DNA of 41,565 nt from JBJXHG01 sp046160865. Lineage in GTDB: Bacteria; Planctomycetota; UBA1135; GCA-002686595. Below, piece by piece: positions 1 to 10,154 of the stretch. The position numbers were made by a program, and so were the translations under genes. Each line of letters opens with the position of its first letter. The stretch's first letter is position 1. The notes below the pieces were generated by a model that saw only the letters and a program-made list of their open reading frames with translations, made no database searches and had not been told where the DNA came from. The stretch spans positions 1 to 41,565 of the forward strand of contig JBJXHG010000048.1 of assembly GCA_046160865.1 (NCBI GenBank), read 5' to 3'.

Positions 1-385
1 CGTGCTCGTCCGTGACGACGGCGGGCAAGTCCGCGTCACCGAAGAAGCCGCGCTGGCCGGCAACCTTCACGCCGGGCACGGGCGTGCGCGCGCCATTCTC
101 ACCGGGTTCGACGTCGACGACGACGCCCGAGAGCACGATCGGACGCGGCGGCGTGTCGACGACCGCGCGCGCAGGTGCGGCGGCAACATCGTCCGCGGCG
201 TCGACGACGGACGGCTCCGCGACGTCGGAGAGCGCCACGCTCGGGGCGGAAGTTTCCGTGCTCGCACTCGCCGGCTCGGTCGCGGTCGGCGGCATCGTCG
301 GCGTCGCACGTTCGCGCCACGAATAGACGAACGCGAGCGTCAGCACCGCGAGAGCTATACACACGGTCACGAGGCGTCGCCGCAC
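1..385 (-). CDS. Membrane-anchored carboxypeptidase-regulatory-like protein, N-terminal part
   Basis: Only the first ~128 codons are present; the gene runs off the left edge. Read from a GTG at 385 (preceded by GAGAAG, a fair ribosome binding site), the protein begins with a short basic stretch, then one hydrophobic helix (residues ~5-19, VTVCIALAVLTLAFVYSW), a low-complexity Ala/Thr/Ser/Pro linker, and the start of a beta-sandwich domain (PIVLSGVVVDVEPGENG...VPGVKVAG). This architecture matches the three large proteins at 29727-40397, so it is probably a fourth member of that family or a relative of the sigma-factor fusion. An alternative start is the GTG at 370. The domain type is typical of carboxypeptidase regulatory-like (transthyretin-like) repeats, which bind or present surfaces rather than catalyse. 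The role is unknown. Confidence 0.6.
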   Translation of the reverse strand, partial: MRRRLVTVCIALAVLTLAFVYSWRERATPTMPPTATEPASASTETSAPSVALSDVAEPSVVDAADDVAAAPARAVVDTPPRPIVLSGVVVDVEPGENGARTPVPGVKVAGQRGFFGDADLPAVVTDEH

Positions 386-420
386 GAGTCTTCTCGTATC
401 ACAAGCTCGGGCGGAGTGCA

Positions 421-762
421 GTGTTCCGCCTCACCGTCGACGTCGGGCCGCTGTATGCCGGCTTCGGATTCATCAGCAAAGGCAACGCATTCCTCGCGAA
501 TGGCGAAGCCGCGAGCGACGGCATCCGCTGCACGAGCGGACAACTGTTGCGCTTCGGAGGCCACAACGCCGGCACGAACGGCGCACCGATCGGCACGTGG
601 ACGTATCCGAACAGCGTGCAGGCGTTGTCCGTGTCCGCCGCGACCGCGCAGCCACTCGGACAAACGGCGTACTACCAGCTCTTCTACCGCAACGCGGCGG
701 CGAACTTCTGCAATGCGGCGACGGCGAACTTCTCGAGCGGCGTGATGATCAGCTGGCAATAG
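421..762 (+). pseudogene. C-terminal remnant of a planctomycete-type secreted protein
   Basis: The plus-strand frame ending at TAG 762 gives ~113 residues that read as real protein: a Gly-rich stretch (GPLYAGFGFISKGNAF), a VQALSVS segment, and the tail GQTAYYQLFYRNAAANFCNA...SSGVMISWQ. A closing YYQ-x-x-YR...FCN...S-x-G motif recurs at the C-terminus of many large secreted proteins in Planctomycetota, where it is preceded by several hundred residues of beta-propeller or similar sequence. Here no such sequence precedes it, because the upstream DNA belongs to the divergent gene at 1-385 and the frame upstream is arginine-rich noise. I therefore read it as the surviving 3' end of a deleted gene. 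A genuine short protein starting at GTG 421 cannot be excluded; no signal peptide is visible. Confidence 0.45.
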
Positions 763-798
763 CTGCGCAGTCACTTCGCAGTCGCGGGGCGCCCCGTG

Positions 799-2079
799 TC
801 AAAACGCCGACACGACGTCGAACACGAACGGCGTCGTGAGCACGCGGCCCTTGTGTTGGAACTGCGCCCAGGCTTTGTAGCGTCCGGGTGCCGCGAACTG
901 CGCGGAGAAGACGACCTTCGGGCCGCTGCTGCCGGGCGCACCCTTCGGTCCGTCGAGCGGATGGCTGTGCACGAACTGCTTGCGATCGTCGCGGATCACG
1001 ATCAAGTGCCCCATCGCGCCGAGGAACGGCTCGAGATCGGTGACCGGCTTGCCCTCGCGCGCGATCGTGACCGCGAGGCTCAGCGTTTGGATCGAGCGCA
1101 TCGGCTTCGGAAGATCGAGCGTCACGGTGTAGCCGTCGACCACGATCGTGCGTGCCGTGAGCGCGAGCGGAATCGGATCCGGCACGTCGCCCGCGACTTC
1201 GAGCTCGACCGGCACGACCTGCATGCCCGAGCTCTTCGGCGTGAAGTCGTTGAACAGCGTGAAGTGGCCGCCATATGGAAACGCGAACGGCAGCGTGAAG
1301 CGGCCGTCCGGCTGCAGCTCGGGATGCTCGTGCGCGAACCACGAGAGGTCGCTCGACACCATCAAGAGGTGCACGAGCTTCTCGTGCACGACCTCGAGAT
1401 CCGGAACGGTCTTGCCGTCGGGCGTTTCCACATGGAACACGAGCTTCGACTCGGTGCCCGCACGCAGCTCGGTCTGTGGCTCGATGCGCACGCCGTAGCT
1501 CTTCGCGCTGAAGAGCTTGAGCCGCATGCCGCACACGTCGCACATCGCGGGCACGGTCGTGATGTTCGCGCCGGGACAACGCATCGGACACGCATACAGC
1601 GCCGTCGCGTCGTCGGGCGCGAACGTGGCCGTGATCTCGGCGCTGTCCTTGTGCTTCTTCGTGCTGTCGCGCAGCCGCACCTTCAGCGAGTACGTCTTCT
1701 TCGAGTCGCCCTTCGGCAGGTTCCACACCGGGTGCGTGTCGAAGAACGGCGTGCCGACTTTGAACACCTCGCCCGGCTTCATGTAGCCGGTGCCGCGATC
1801 GTTGAAGACGAAGAGCCCCTCGTCCGCGCCGAGGAACACGAACTCGATGTTCGACGCGGGATCGATCGGCACGAGCTTGCCGTCCGGAGTCGGCTCCGCG
1901 AGCGAGCGAAAGCCCGGTGCGCCGTCCGAGTAGCCTTCGATGCCGACGAAACGCGAAGCGGGCAGACGGAACGGCTGCTCGCCTTCGACGACGATGGCGA
2001 GCTCGTTCTCGGCGTTGCGGCCGACGACCATCTCGGGATGCCCTTGCACGAGCACGACTGCGGCGAGGAGTGCGATCAT
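799..2079 (-). CDS. Secreted heavy-metal-binding-domain / YtkA-like protein
   Basis: 426 residues with a short hydrophobic N-terminus (MIALLAAVVLVQG) consistent with a signal peptide, so probably periplasmic. Residues ~162-188 read YACPMRCPG...MCDVCGMRL, a variant of the heavy-metal-binding zinc-ribbon-like motif (usually YxCPMHPE...CPxCGM) found next to CopA-type ATPases and RND efflux adaptors. It is followed by two beta-sandwich units of the YtkA/FixH type: one with VHEKLVHLLMVSSDLSWFAHEHPE (231-253) and a second with MGHLIVIRDDRKQFVHSHP (356-374), both rich in His and Met. These features suggest binding or handling of copper or another soft metal. No transporter lies beside it, so the pathway is inference. 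The N-terminal ~150 residues also look like a beta-rich domain of unknown identity. Confidence 0.7.
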   Translation of the reverse strand: MIALLAAVVLVQGHPEMVVGRNAENELAIVVEGEQPFRLPASRFVGIEGYSDGAPGFRSLAEPTPDGKLVPIDPASNIEFVFLGADEGLFVFNDRGTGYMKPGEVFKVGTPFFDTHPVWNLPKGDSKKTYSLKVRLRDSTKKHKDSAEITATFAPDDATALYACPMRCPGANITTVPAMCDVCGMRLKLFSAKSYGVRIEPQTELRAGTESKLVFHVETPDGKTVPDLEVVHEKLVHLLMVSSDLSWFAHEHPELQPDGRFTLPFAFPYGGHFTLFNDFTPKSSGMQVVPVELEVAGDVPDPIPLALTARTIVVDGYTVTLDLPKPMRSIQTLSLAVTIAREGKPVTDLEPFLGAMGHLIVIRDDRKQFVHSHPLDGPKGAPGSSGPKVVFSAQFAAPGRYKAWAQFQHKGRVLTTPFVFDVVSAF

Positions 2080-2278
2080 GCGCCGTACGTTAGCGCGCGC
2101 TGCGTGAACCGGGGAGCGGCAAACGGGCGCCGCGCGGATTCACGGCGCGCGGTGGCACGCGCGCAGGAGGAGCCGTTAGCATTCGCACTACCAATGTGCG
2201 CGCGGCGCTCACGGTAGCGTCGAGCGCGCGCGAATGTTGCTCGTCGGACTCGCGGTCCGACCTCTGAAGGAGTTCGAG

Positions 2279-2851
2279 ATGAGACTCGCACTGTGCATCG
2301 TGTCGTCGACGCTTGCCGCGTGTGCCACGGTTCCGTCGCCCACCGCCGTCGATTCGCCCGCCGCAGACCGCGGCGACCGTGTGGCGATCTACCTCGGCGC
2401 ACGCGCGCTCGACGACGACGACTACGAGCCCGTCGAGAAGCAAGCGATGATCGGATTCGAGTACTCGCACGAGAAGCCGGACGACGCGGTGGGCTTCGAG
2501 TTCGGCCTGATGGGTTCCGGCGACGAGGACGACATCGGCGGGTTCGACGTGAAAGCGAGCACGGGCGAGCTCTACGTCGGCATGCGCAAGACGTTCGGTC
2601 AGGAGAACGTGCATCCGTACGTCGGCGGCGGGCTTTCGATCATCGCCGCGGAAGTGGACGTCAGCGGCAGCGAGGACGACGACGCGTCGCCGGCGGTGTA
2701 CGCGCACGCAGGCGTGCGCTTCGATGCATCCGAGAGCTTCTTCCTCGCGGTTGACGCGCGCGTGCTCGTGGGTTCGGACCTCGAGCTCGGCGGCGTCGAA
2801 ACCGATGCCGACTACGGCCAGCTCGCGTTCGTGTTCGGCTTCGCGCTGTAG
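2279..2851 (+). CDS. Outer-membrane beta-barrel-like lipoprotein
   Basis: I chose ATG 2279, giving 190 residues, because a strong GAAGGAG lies at 2265-2271 and because it places a lipoprotein signal at the extreme N-terminus: MRLALCIVSSTLAACATV, with lipobox LAAC and lipidated Cys15. The frame remains open to an ATG at 2234, but that would bury the signal. The mature part alternates hydrophobic and polar residues, with repeated Gly-aromatic strand ends (IGFEYSH, GFEFGLMG, LYVGMRKTFG, PYVGGGLSI, VYAHAGVRF) and ends in AFVFGFAL, a terminal aromatic typical of beta-barrels. It is very acidic (runs of Asp/Glu), possibly cation-binding. The function is not recognisable. It lies convergent with the decarboxylase, 12 bp away. 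Confidence 0.7.
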   Translation: MRLALCIVSSTLAACATVPSPTAVDSPAADRGDRVAIYLGARALDDDDYEPVEKQAMIGFEYSHEKPDDAVGFEFGLMGSGDEDDIGGFDVKASTGELYVGMRKTFGQENVHPYVGGGLSIIAAEVDVSGSEDDDASPAVYAHAGVRFDASESFFLAVDARVLVGSDLELGGVETDADYGQLAFVFGFAL

Positions 2852-2863
2852 CGCGCGCTCGGC

Positions 2864-4339
2864 TCAGCGCCGCTCGGACTCGATCGCGCGCGCGATGTCG
2901 AGCACGCGTGCGACGAAGAGGTCGAGATCCTCGCTGCGGGTGCGATGGTTCGTGATGCACACGCGGATCGCGAAGCGGCCGCCGATCTGAGTACTGGACG
3001 GAATCGCGACGCCGCTCTCCTGCACGCGCAGGAGCACTTCTCTGTTGAGCGCATCGGACTCCGCCGCGTTTGCCGACGGGGCGCGCACGCGCAAGCACAC
3101 GATGTTCATCGGCACCGGCGCGGCGAGCTCAAGCGCCGGCTCGCGCTCGACGAGGCGCGCGAGGTGCTGCGCTTGCGCGACGTTTTTCTCGAACATGCGC
3201 GCCCAACCGTCGACGCCGTGCGCCTTCATCGACATCCACACCTTCAACGCGCGGAACGGCCGCGAGAGCTCGATCCCGCGTGACGCGAAGCGCAGGTCGT
3301 CCGGCGCGATGCCGCGTCCAAGAGGAGCGATGTAAGAGGCTTGGCTCGCGAACGCGCGCGCGACGTCGTCTTTGCGACGGTAGAGCGTGCAGCCGACGCC
3401 ATACGGCAAGAAGCCCCACTTGTGCAGGTCGAACGCGAGCGAGTCCGCGTCCTCGATGCCGCGCACGAGCGGTGCGAGCTTGGGCGAGAGCTTCGCGAGC
3501 GCACCGAACGCGCCGTCGACGTGGAACCACACGTTCTCCGCGCGACACAGCGCGGCGAGCGCCGCGAGATCGTCGGTCGCGCCGGTGTTCACCGTGCCGG
3601 CCGTGCCGACGACACACACGGGCCGCACGCCGGCGGCGCGGTCCGCGCGGATCGCGCGCTCGAGGTCGGCCACGACCATGCGCGATCCGGCATCGACCGG
3701 AATGCGGCGCAAGGAGCGACGGCCGAGTCCGACGAGCTCGCACGCCTTCACGATCCAGTGGTGCGTCTGTGTCGACGCGTAGATCGCGAGCGGCGGTGCG
3801 TCGCGCAAACCTTGCTCGCGCACGTCGAAGCCCGCGCCCGCGTTCACGCCAGCGACGAGACCTTGCAAGTTCGCCATCGTCCCGCCGCTGACGAAGACGC
3901 CCGTCGCGTTGCTCGGAAAGCCCATGAGCTCGCACAGCCACGCGACCGTCTGCTCCTCGACGAGCGTCGCGCTCTGGTCGTAGCCCGCGACGTGCGTGTT
4001 CATCGTGCTCGCGAGCATCTCGGCGACGACGGCGAACGGAGTGCCCGTGCCCATCACCCAACCCCAGAAGCGCGGGTGGATGTTGCCCGTCGGATACGGG
4101 AGCACGCAGCGCGCGAACTGGTCGTAGACCGCCGCGAGATCGCTCGCCGCACGCGGGACCCTCTCCGTGAGCTCGCGTCGCACATCCGACGGAACGGTTT
4201 GCCACACCGGTCGCTCGCGCACACCGCGCAAGTACGCGAGCGCGTCGTCGAGCGCTCGGTGAGCGAGTGCGGAGAACTCGTTCCAGTCGGCGGGGTCGAG
4301 CGTGTCGTTCGTCGTTGTCGCTTCGGCGTGCTTGGGCAT
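2864..4339 (-). CDS. PLP-dependent group II decarboxylase (aromatic-L-amino-acid decarboxylase-like)
   Basis: From ATG 4339 the product is 491 residues, the usual length for group II decarboxylases; the frame extends upstream, but that extra sequence is antisense to the SIR2 gene. Visible landmarks are the PLP phosphate-binding loop SGGTMANLQ (151-159), the His stacking on the cofactor in TQTHHWIVKA (191-200), the cofactor-binding Asp in WFHVDGAFG (271-279), and the Schiff-base lysine in LAFDLHKWGFLPYGVGC (Lys307). The family removes the alpha-carboxyl group from amino acids such as tyrosine, DOPA, tryptophan or glutamate; substrate cannot be told from sequence, though FWGW (91-94) and the overall layout favour the aromatic-type branch found in bacteria. 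It is likely cytosolic and stands alone, divergent from the SIR2 gene with 145 bp between. Confidence 0.85.
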   Translation of the reverse strand: MPKHAEATTTNDTLDPADWNEFSALAHRALDDALAYLRGVRERPVWQTVPSDVRRELTERVPRAASDLAAVYDQFARCVLPYPTGNIHPRFWGWVMGTGTPFAVVAEMLASTMNTHVAGYDQSATLVEEQTVAWLCELMGFPSNATGVFVSGGTMANLQGLVAGVNAGAGFDVREQGLRDAPPLAIYASTQTHHWIVKACELVGLGRRSLRRIPVDAGSRMVVADLERAIRADRAAGVRPVCVVGTAGTVNTGATDDLAALAALCRAENVWFHVDGAFGALAKLSPKLAPLVRGIEDADSLAFDLHKWGFLPYGVGCTLYRRKDDVARAFASQASYIAPLGRGIAPDDLRFASRGIELSRPFRALKVWMSMKAHGVDGWARMFEKNVAQAQHLARLVEREPALELAAPVPMNIVCLRVRAPSANAAESDALNREVLLRVQESGVAIPSSTQIGGRFAIRVCITNHRTRSEDLDLFVARVLDIARAIESERR

Positions 4340-4484
4340 GCGGAGAGACTGCCGCGCGACGAGGAAGCGCGCTAGACAGAAGGCACAGCTGCTTGATCCG
4401 CTGTGCGCGACCTCGACAATGGAGTGCGAGCAATCGGACGCACGCCGTGATCCGGTGACTCCCCAATTTTCCCTGGGTGATTCC

Positions 4485-6740
4485 ATGACATCTGCAGTCG
4501 ACGGCAGCAACGCTTTCGTGGAGTTGCACCGCTTCCCGGCTACAACGCCGGGCGGCAAGGCGATCGAGGTCATCGACGGCGCACCGATCGAGATCGTCGA
4601 CGGCAAGCTCAGCAAGTCGTCGAAGGACTGGATCGAGGAAGTCGTGTCCGAGTCGAGGACCGCGCACTCCGTGTTTGTTCGCCGTGATGGCGACACGTGG
4701 ATCGTGCACGACACGTCCGGAGAGTCATCGGAGCTCGTGGCGTTTGTCGTGCCGGAGATTGCTCAGTCGCTCGTGCACCGCCGCTGGGCATCGCCCGGAA
4801 GCCGGATCTCGCTGCGCTGGGATGAATCAGCAACGCAGTCCTTCGACGCCCCGCAGCTCGCGTCGACACCCACAGTGGAATCCGTGTCGACACCTAGCGG
4901 ACTCTTGAGCAGACTCGCGATCGAAAGTGATTCGGCGCTTGCCGCGCTCGCGGAACAGCTGCGGTCGCCGCTCGGCCTGATGCCGTTCATCGGTGCCGGA
5001 ATGTCCGCTGCGTTCGGACTTCCTCAGTGGGGCAACTTCCTCCACTCTGCGGCAAAGGAAGTCGACGGCAAGGCCGCACCATGCGACGACGGCGACTATG
5101 AGGCGCTCGCAAATCGGCTGTGGAATCACGGTTCGAATTGGTTCCAGAACAAGATCCGCACAGCCTTCGACCGCACGGTTCTTCCCGATCGGTTGCTCGC
5201 GAGCCCGATCGCGACACTGGCTCGACTCGTCGACGGTCCCGTCATCACGACCAATTTCGATCACGTGCTCGAGGATGGATTCAAGGCTTGCGACCGACCG
5301 TTCGACGGCGTCGTCAAGGGAGTCCAGGTCGATTCGATCGTGCGTGCACTGCACCAGAATCAGCGCCAACTCCTCAAGATTCACGGCGACTGTCGCGAAC
5401 GCACGGATCGCGTCTTCACCGACTGGGAGTACGACCGCAGCTACCGCAACGGAGGACAGGACGGCACGACTCTGAGCAGCCTCGGCTGGTTGATGTTCAC
5501 GCAGCGCCCCTTGCTCTTCCTCGGGTGCAGCCTCGAGAAGGATCGCACGGTCAGCGTGCTCGCGGACGTCCAAGCCAAGCTCAAGGGCATCAATCATTTC
5601 GCGGTGCTCGCCGCGAAGTACCGTGAGAGCAAGCACCTCGCCCGCTCCGACGAACTACGGAGTTGGGGCATCGTGCCTCTGTGGTTCGCACCGCGGGACT
5701 TCGCGCGCATCGACAGCTACCTCGAGCGATTGGTCGATCTCTCTTCGAGCAAGTTGCTCGCACCGCGCGCAACGGCGACGGCGCCCAGCACGCCATCTCG
5801 ATTTCGGGTTCCAGCGCTCGCTCCCGCATCTCCGTCGCGTTCGATTCCGGCTGCTACGCGCGCGATCGCGCGAGCGCTGCTGGAGGGACAAGTGACCGTT
5901 CTGTTGGGCTCGTACTCCCACTTCGGCGCGCTGCCGACCGGCGGCGACTTCTATCGAGCCATGGAGAAGGACTTCGATGCGCCGCGCGGGCTATCCGACC
6001 GCTCGACGATGGCCAGCTACGTCGTCGACACGCAGGGCACTCCGGCGGTCGTGAGGTGGTACCAGCGATTGCTCGACAGCAAGAACGTGAACTTGAGCGC
6101 ACTCAACGGCCTGATCGCGGGCTTGCCTCGATTGTTGCGAGAGTTCCATCGGGAGCACGAGTTCCCGTTGACCGTGTTCACGACGAACTACGACACGATC
6201 TTCGAGCAAGCGCTGGTCGCGGCCGACGAACCGTTCCATATCTTCTACTACGTCTCGAAGGACGGGCGCTTCGTGCATCGCGGCGTGGACGGGACGACGC
6301 GTTTGATCGAGCGACCGAACAAATTCCACGCGCCGCGCGATGCACACACGTGCGTCGTCAAGCTGAGCGGCGGCATCCCCTTCGACAGCGCTACACCGCA
6401 CGGTATCTCCATCGCGTCCGGCGATTTCGGGCGCTTGGCCAGCCTGATCCCGGACGGGCTGCCCGCCGGATTGCGTGCGAGAGTCGAGGGCAGATCCATT
6501 CTCTGCCTCGGCCACGGCCTCAACGAACCGGATGTGCAGCAGCTAATTCAGTGGATTCAGCGCACCGGTGAGAAGCGTGAATCGTGGGTCGTCGACATCG
6601 TCCCTGCGAAAGATTCGCCGGACGAGGCCGTTCAGTCGAGCAAGATCAAGTACTGGGAGCGCTACGGCGTGAAAGTCATCGTGCAAGATCTGCCCGCTTT
6701 CACGGACGACTTGCGGGAAGCGCTCTGCGCGTTGGAGTGA
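4485..6740 (+). CDS. Protein with two SIR2 domains (one active-looking, one degenerate)
   Basis: 751 residues from ATG 4485 (GGGTGA just upstream; ATG 4419 is an alternative). Residues 1-120 form an unrecognised domain. A first SIR2 domain follows: MPFIGAGMS (166-174), VITTNFDH (253-260), LLKIHGD (296-302, with the catalytic His300) and LLFLGCSLEKD (343-353). A Pro/Ala/Ser linker (430-458) leads to a second SIR2-like domain: VTVLLGSYSHFG (470-481), TVFTTNYD (563-570), VVKLSGG (624-630) and LCLGHGLNEPD (673-683). In the second copy the GAGxS loop is altered and the catalytic His is Ser, so it is probably catalytically dead and may sense a ligand or regulate. SIR2 domains of this TTNFD/KIHG type in bacteria often act as NAD-consuming effectors in phage defence. 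Codon use appears less extreme in GC than its neighbours, hinting at transfer. It converges with the ABC gene. Confidence 0.8.
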   Translation: MTSAVDGSNAFVELHRFPATTPGGKAIEVIDGAPIEIVDGKLSKSSKDWIEEVVSESRTAHSVFVRRDGDTWIVHDTSGESSELVAFVVPEIAQSLVHRRWASPGSRISLRWDESATQSFDAPQLASTPTVESVSTPSGLLSRLAIESDSALAALAEQLRSPLGLMPFIGAGMSAAFGLPQWGNFLHSAAKEVDGKAAPCDDGDYEALANRLWNHGSNWFQNKIRTAFDRTVLPDRLLASPIATLARLVDGPVITTNFDHVLEDGFKACDRPFDGVVKGVQVDSIVRALHQNQRQLLKIHGDCRERTDRVFTDWEYDRSYRNGGQDGTTLSSLGWLMFTQRPLLFLGCSLEKDRTVSVLADVQAKLKGINHFAVLAAKYRESKHLARSDELRSWGIVPLWFAPRDFARIDSYLERLVDLSSSKLLAPRATATAPSTPSRFRVPALAPASPSRSIPAATRAIARALLEGQVTVLLGSYSHFGALPTGGDFYRAMEKDFDAPRGLSDRSTMASYVVDTQGTPAVVRWYQRLLDSKNVNLSALNGLIAGLPRLLREFHREHEFPLTVFTTNYDTIFEQALVAADEPFHIFYYVSKDGRFVHRGVDGTTRLIERPNKFHAPRDAHTCVVKLSGGIPFDSATPHGISIASGDFGRLASLIPDGLPAGLRARVEGRSILCLGHGLNEPDVQQLIQWIQRTGEKRESWVVDIVPAKDSPDEAVQSSKIKYWERYGVKVIVQDLPAFTDDLREALCALE

Positions 6741-6753
6741 GCCGCGCGCGACG

Positions 6754-8571
<1,818 letters not shown>

Positions 8572-8640
8572 GCGATTGCTGCCGTGCAGCCGCCCATTCG
8601 ATCACGTGCGGCGCGGAGGAACTACCCTGAGAGCACGTCT

Positions 8641-8688
8641 TCAGTCGCGCGCGTCGACCCCAGCGCGACGTCAGTCGCGCGCGTCGAC
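8641..8688. repeat. 18-bp direct repeat at a 30-bp period across the stop of the downstream gene
   Basis: TCAGTCGCGCGCGTCGAC occurs at 8641-8658 and again at 8671-8688. The right copy contains the stop codon and last codons (RVDARD) of the glycosyltransferase-like gene on the minus strand; the left copy lies just past the stop. This looks like a local slippage duplication. Confidence 0.8.
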
Positions 8689-10149
8689 ACGATAGAGCGA
8701 CCGACCGAGCTCCGTCACGCGCCCGAATGCATCCAACGGCGGCGCCTTCGGCCAGTAGCTCCACACGAAGAACGAGCGCTCGGACGGATGGAAGTCGGTG
8801 CGCGACACGTACTGCGTCGCGATGTCGGCCCGGACGAGCCCGGCCTGCTCGTACACGCCGTGCTGCGCGTCGCGAGAGTACACGACGTCCATCCAGTACA
8901 GCTTCGCGCCGTGCGGCAGCGCTGCGTCGATGTGGTCGAGCAGCGCCTTCTGCTCGACGTGCTGCTTCATGCGCAAGTTGTCGAGCAAGCTGAGCCGCGG
9001 CCCGATCCATTCGACCTCGCACGACGGGATCACGGGCTCCAAGGCGCGGTACACCGGCGCGCAGTTGAACACGAGCACGAGCGCGCAACCGGTGATCGCG
9101 TGTGCGACGAGCAGCGCGCGCCGCGCCGCCGGCGCGCAGCTCGCCGCTCCGCGCACGAGCACGAGCGCGGCGAGCGGGAACAGGGGCACGAAGTGGCGCA
9201 TGTTGAAGAACGTCGTCGGGAACGGCATCAACCCGAGCACGTACACGCCCGCGAAGCACACGAGCGGCAGGGCGAGCTCGCGCCCCCACGCGGCGCGGCG
9301 CAACGCGAGCACGAGCGCGAAGGAAAACTGCAGGGCGACCGCGAGCGCGAGCTGGATCCACGCGCCCTTCACGCTCGCCGCGAGCGCGCTCGTGCGGTAC
9401 TGGCGCAAGCCTCCGACCTCGCCGTCGAACCGCGCGAGCGGATGCCAGCCCTTCCACGCGAGCGCTGCGAGACACGCGATCGCACCGACGACGAAGACGC
9501 CCGCGACGAGCGCGCGAACGCCGCCGGCACCGGCCTGTCGAACGCGGCGCCAGTTGCACACGACATACAGCGGGCACGACGCGAGCAGGATCAACGCGTA
9601 GCCCTCGAGCAGGATCGCCGCGTACGCGGCCGCGCCCCACCACACGACGCGCGACCAGCGCCGAGGCTGTGCGACGATGCGCTCGGTGAGCGACCACGCG
9701 CAGAGCACGAGCGCCGCGAACGCACCGCCCGGGTGCGCGGACCAGAACTGGTAGACGACGCACGGCCCGAGCGCGCACAGCCACAGGAACACACCGCCGC
9801 CGCGCGGCGGCAGAAGCCGCGCGAACGTGCGCGCGAAGTACGCGGCGGCGAGCAAGTACGCGACGTTGCCGAGGAACGAGCTGACGCGCAGGCCGTCGTG
9901 CGTGCCGAGCGCGCGCACGAGCGGCGCCGAGCCCCATGCGTACAGGATCGGCTTCTCGTACGACAGCGCGCTGTCCGCGACGACCGGCCGGGGGTCGTAG
10001 CCGTTCTCGATCACGCTCTCGCTCGCGCGCGCGTACGCGAGGCTGTCCTGCACGAGCGGCAAACTGCGGTTCGCGAGCACCGCGACCGCGCCGACGGCGA
10101 TCAGCGCGAGCAGGACGAGGATCGGTGCGCCAAGGCCGCGTTCGTGCAT
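8671..10149 (-). CDS. Polytopic membrane protein resembling PMT/ArnT-type glycosyltransferases
   Basis: 492 residues from ATG 10149; a TTG at 10158 would overlap the stop of the macro-TIR gene and add three residues. The sequence has about ten hydrophobic helices (first at ~8-26: GAPILVLLALIAVGAVAVLA), a first periplasmic loop with Asp in VQDSLAYARASESVIENGYD, a FFNMRHFVPLFPLAALVLVRG segment, and a soluble C-terminal tail of ~120 residues. That layout fits GT-C glycosyltransferases that use polyprenyl-phosphate sugars, with the loop Asp as a likely catalytic residue. Overall similarity is only by topology and the loop pattern, so the enzymatic assignment is tentative. The start lies 5 bp after the macro-TIR stop, so the two are likely translationally coupled. 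Confidence 0.65.
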   Translation of the reverse strand: MHERGLGAPILVLLALIAVGAVAVLANRSLPLVQDSLAYARASESVIENGYDPRPVVADSALSYEKPILYAWGSAPLVRALGTHDGLRVSSFLGNVAYLLAAAYFARTFARLLPPRGGGVFLWLCALGPCVVYQFWSAHPGGAFAALVLCAWSLTERIVAQPRRWSRVVWWGAAAYAAILLEGYALILLASCPLYVVCNWRRVRQAGAGGVRALVAGVFVVGAIACLAALAWKGWHPLARFDGEVGGLRQYRTSALAASVKGAWIQLALAVALQFSFALVLALRRAAWGRELALPLVCFAGVYVLGLMPFPTTFFNMRHFVPLFPLAALVLVRGAASCAPAARRALLVAHAITGCALVLVFNCAPVYRALEPVIPSCEVEWIGPRLSLLDNLRMKQHVEQKALLDHIDAALPHGAKLYWMDVVYSRDAQHGVYEQAGLVRADIATQYVSRTDFHPSERSFFVWSYWPKAPPLDAFGRVTELGRSLYRVDARD

Positions 10150-10154
10150 CGTCG

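Noticed and set aside
2..745. Long plus-strand frame from the left edge
   Set aside because: Arginine/histidine-rich shadow of the minus-strand membrane protein at 1-385; only the end region resembles protein, and that is in a different frame.
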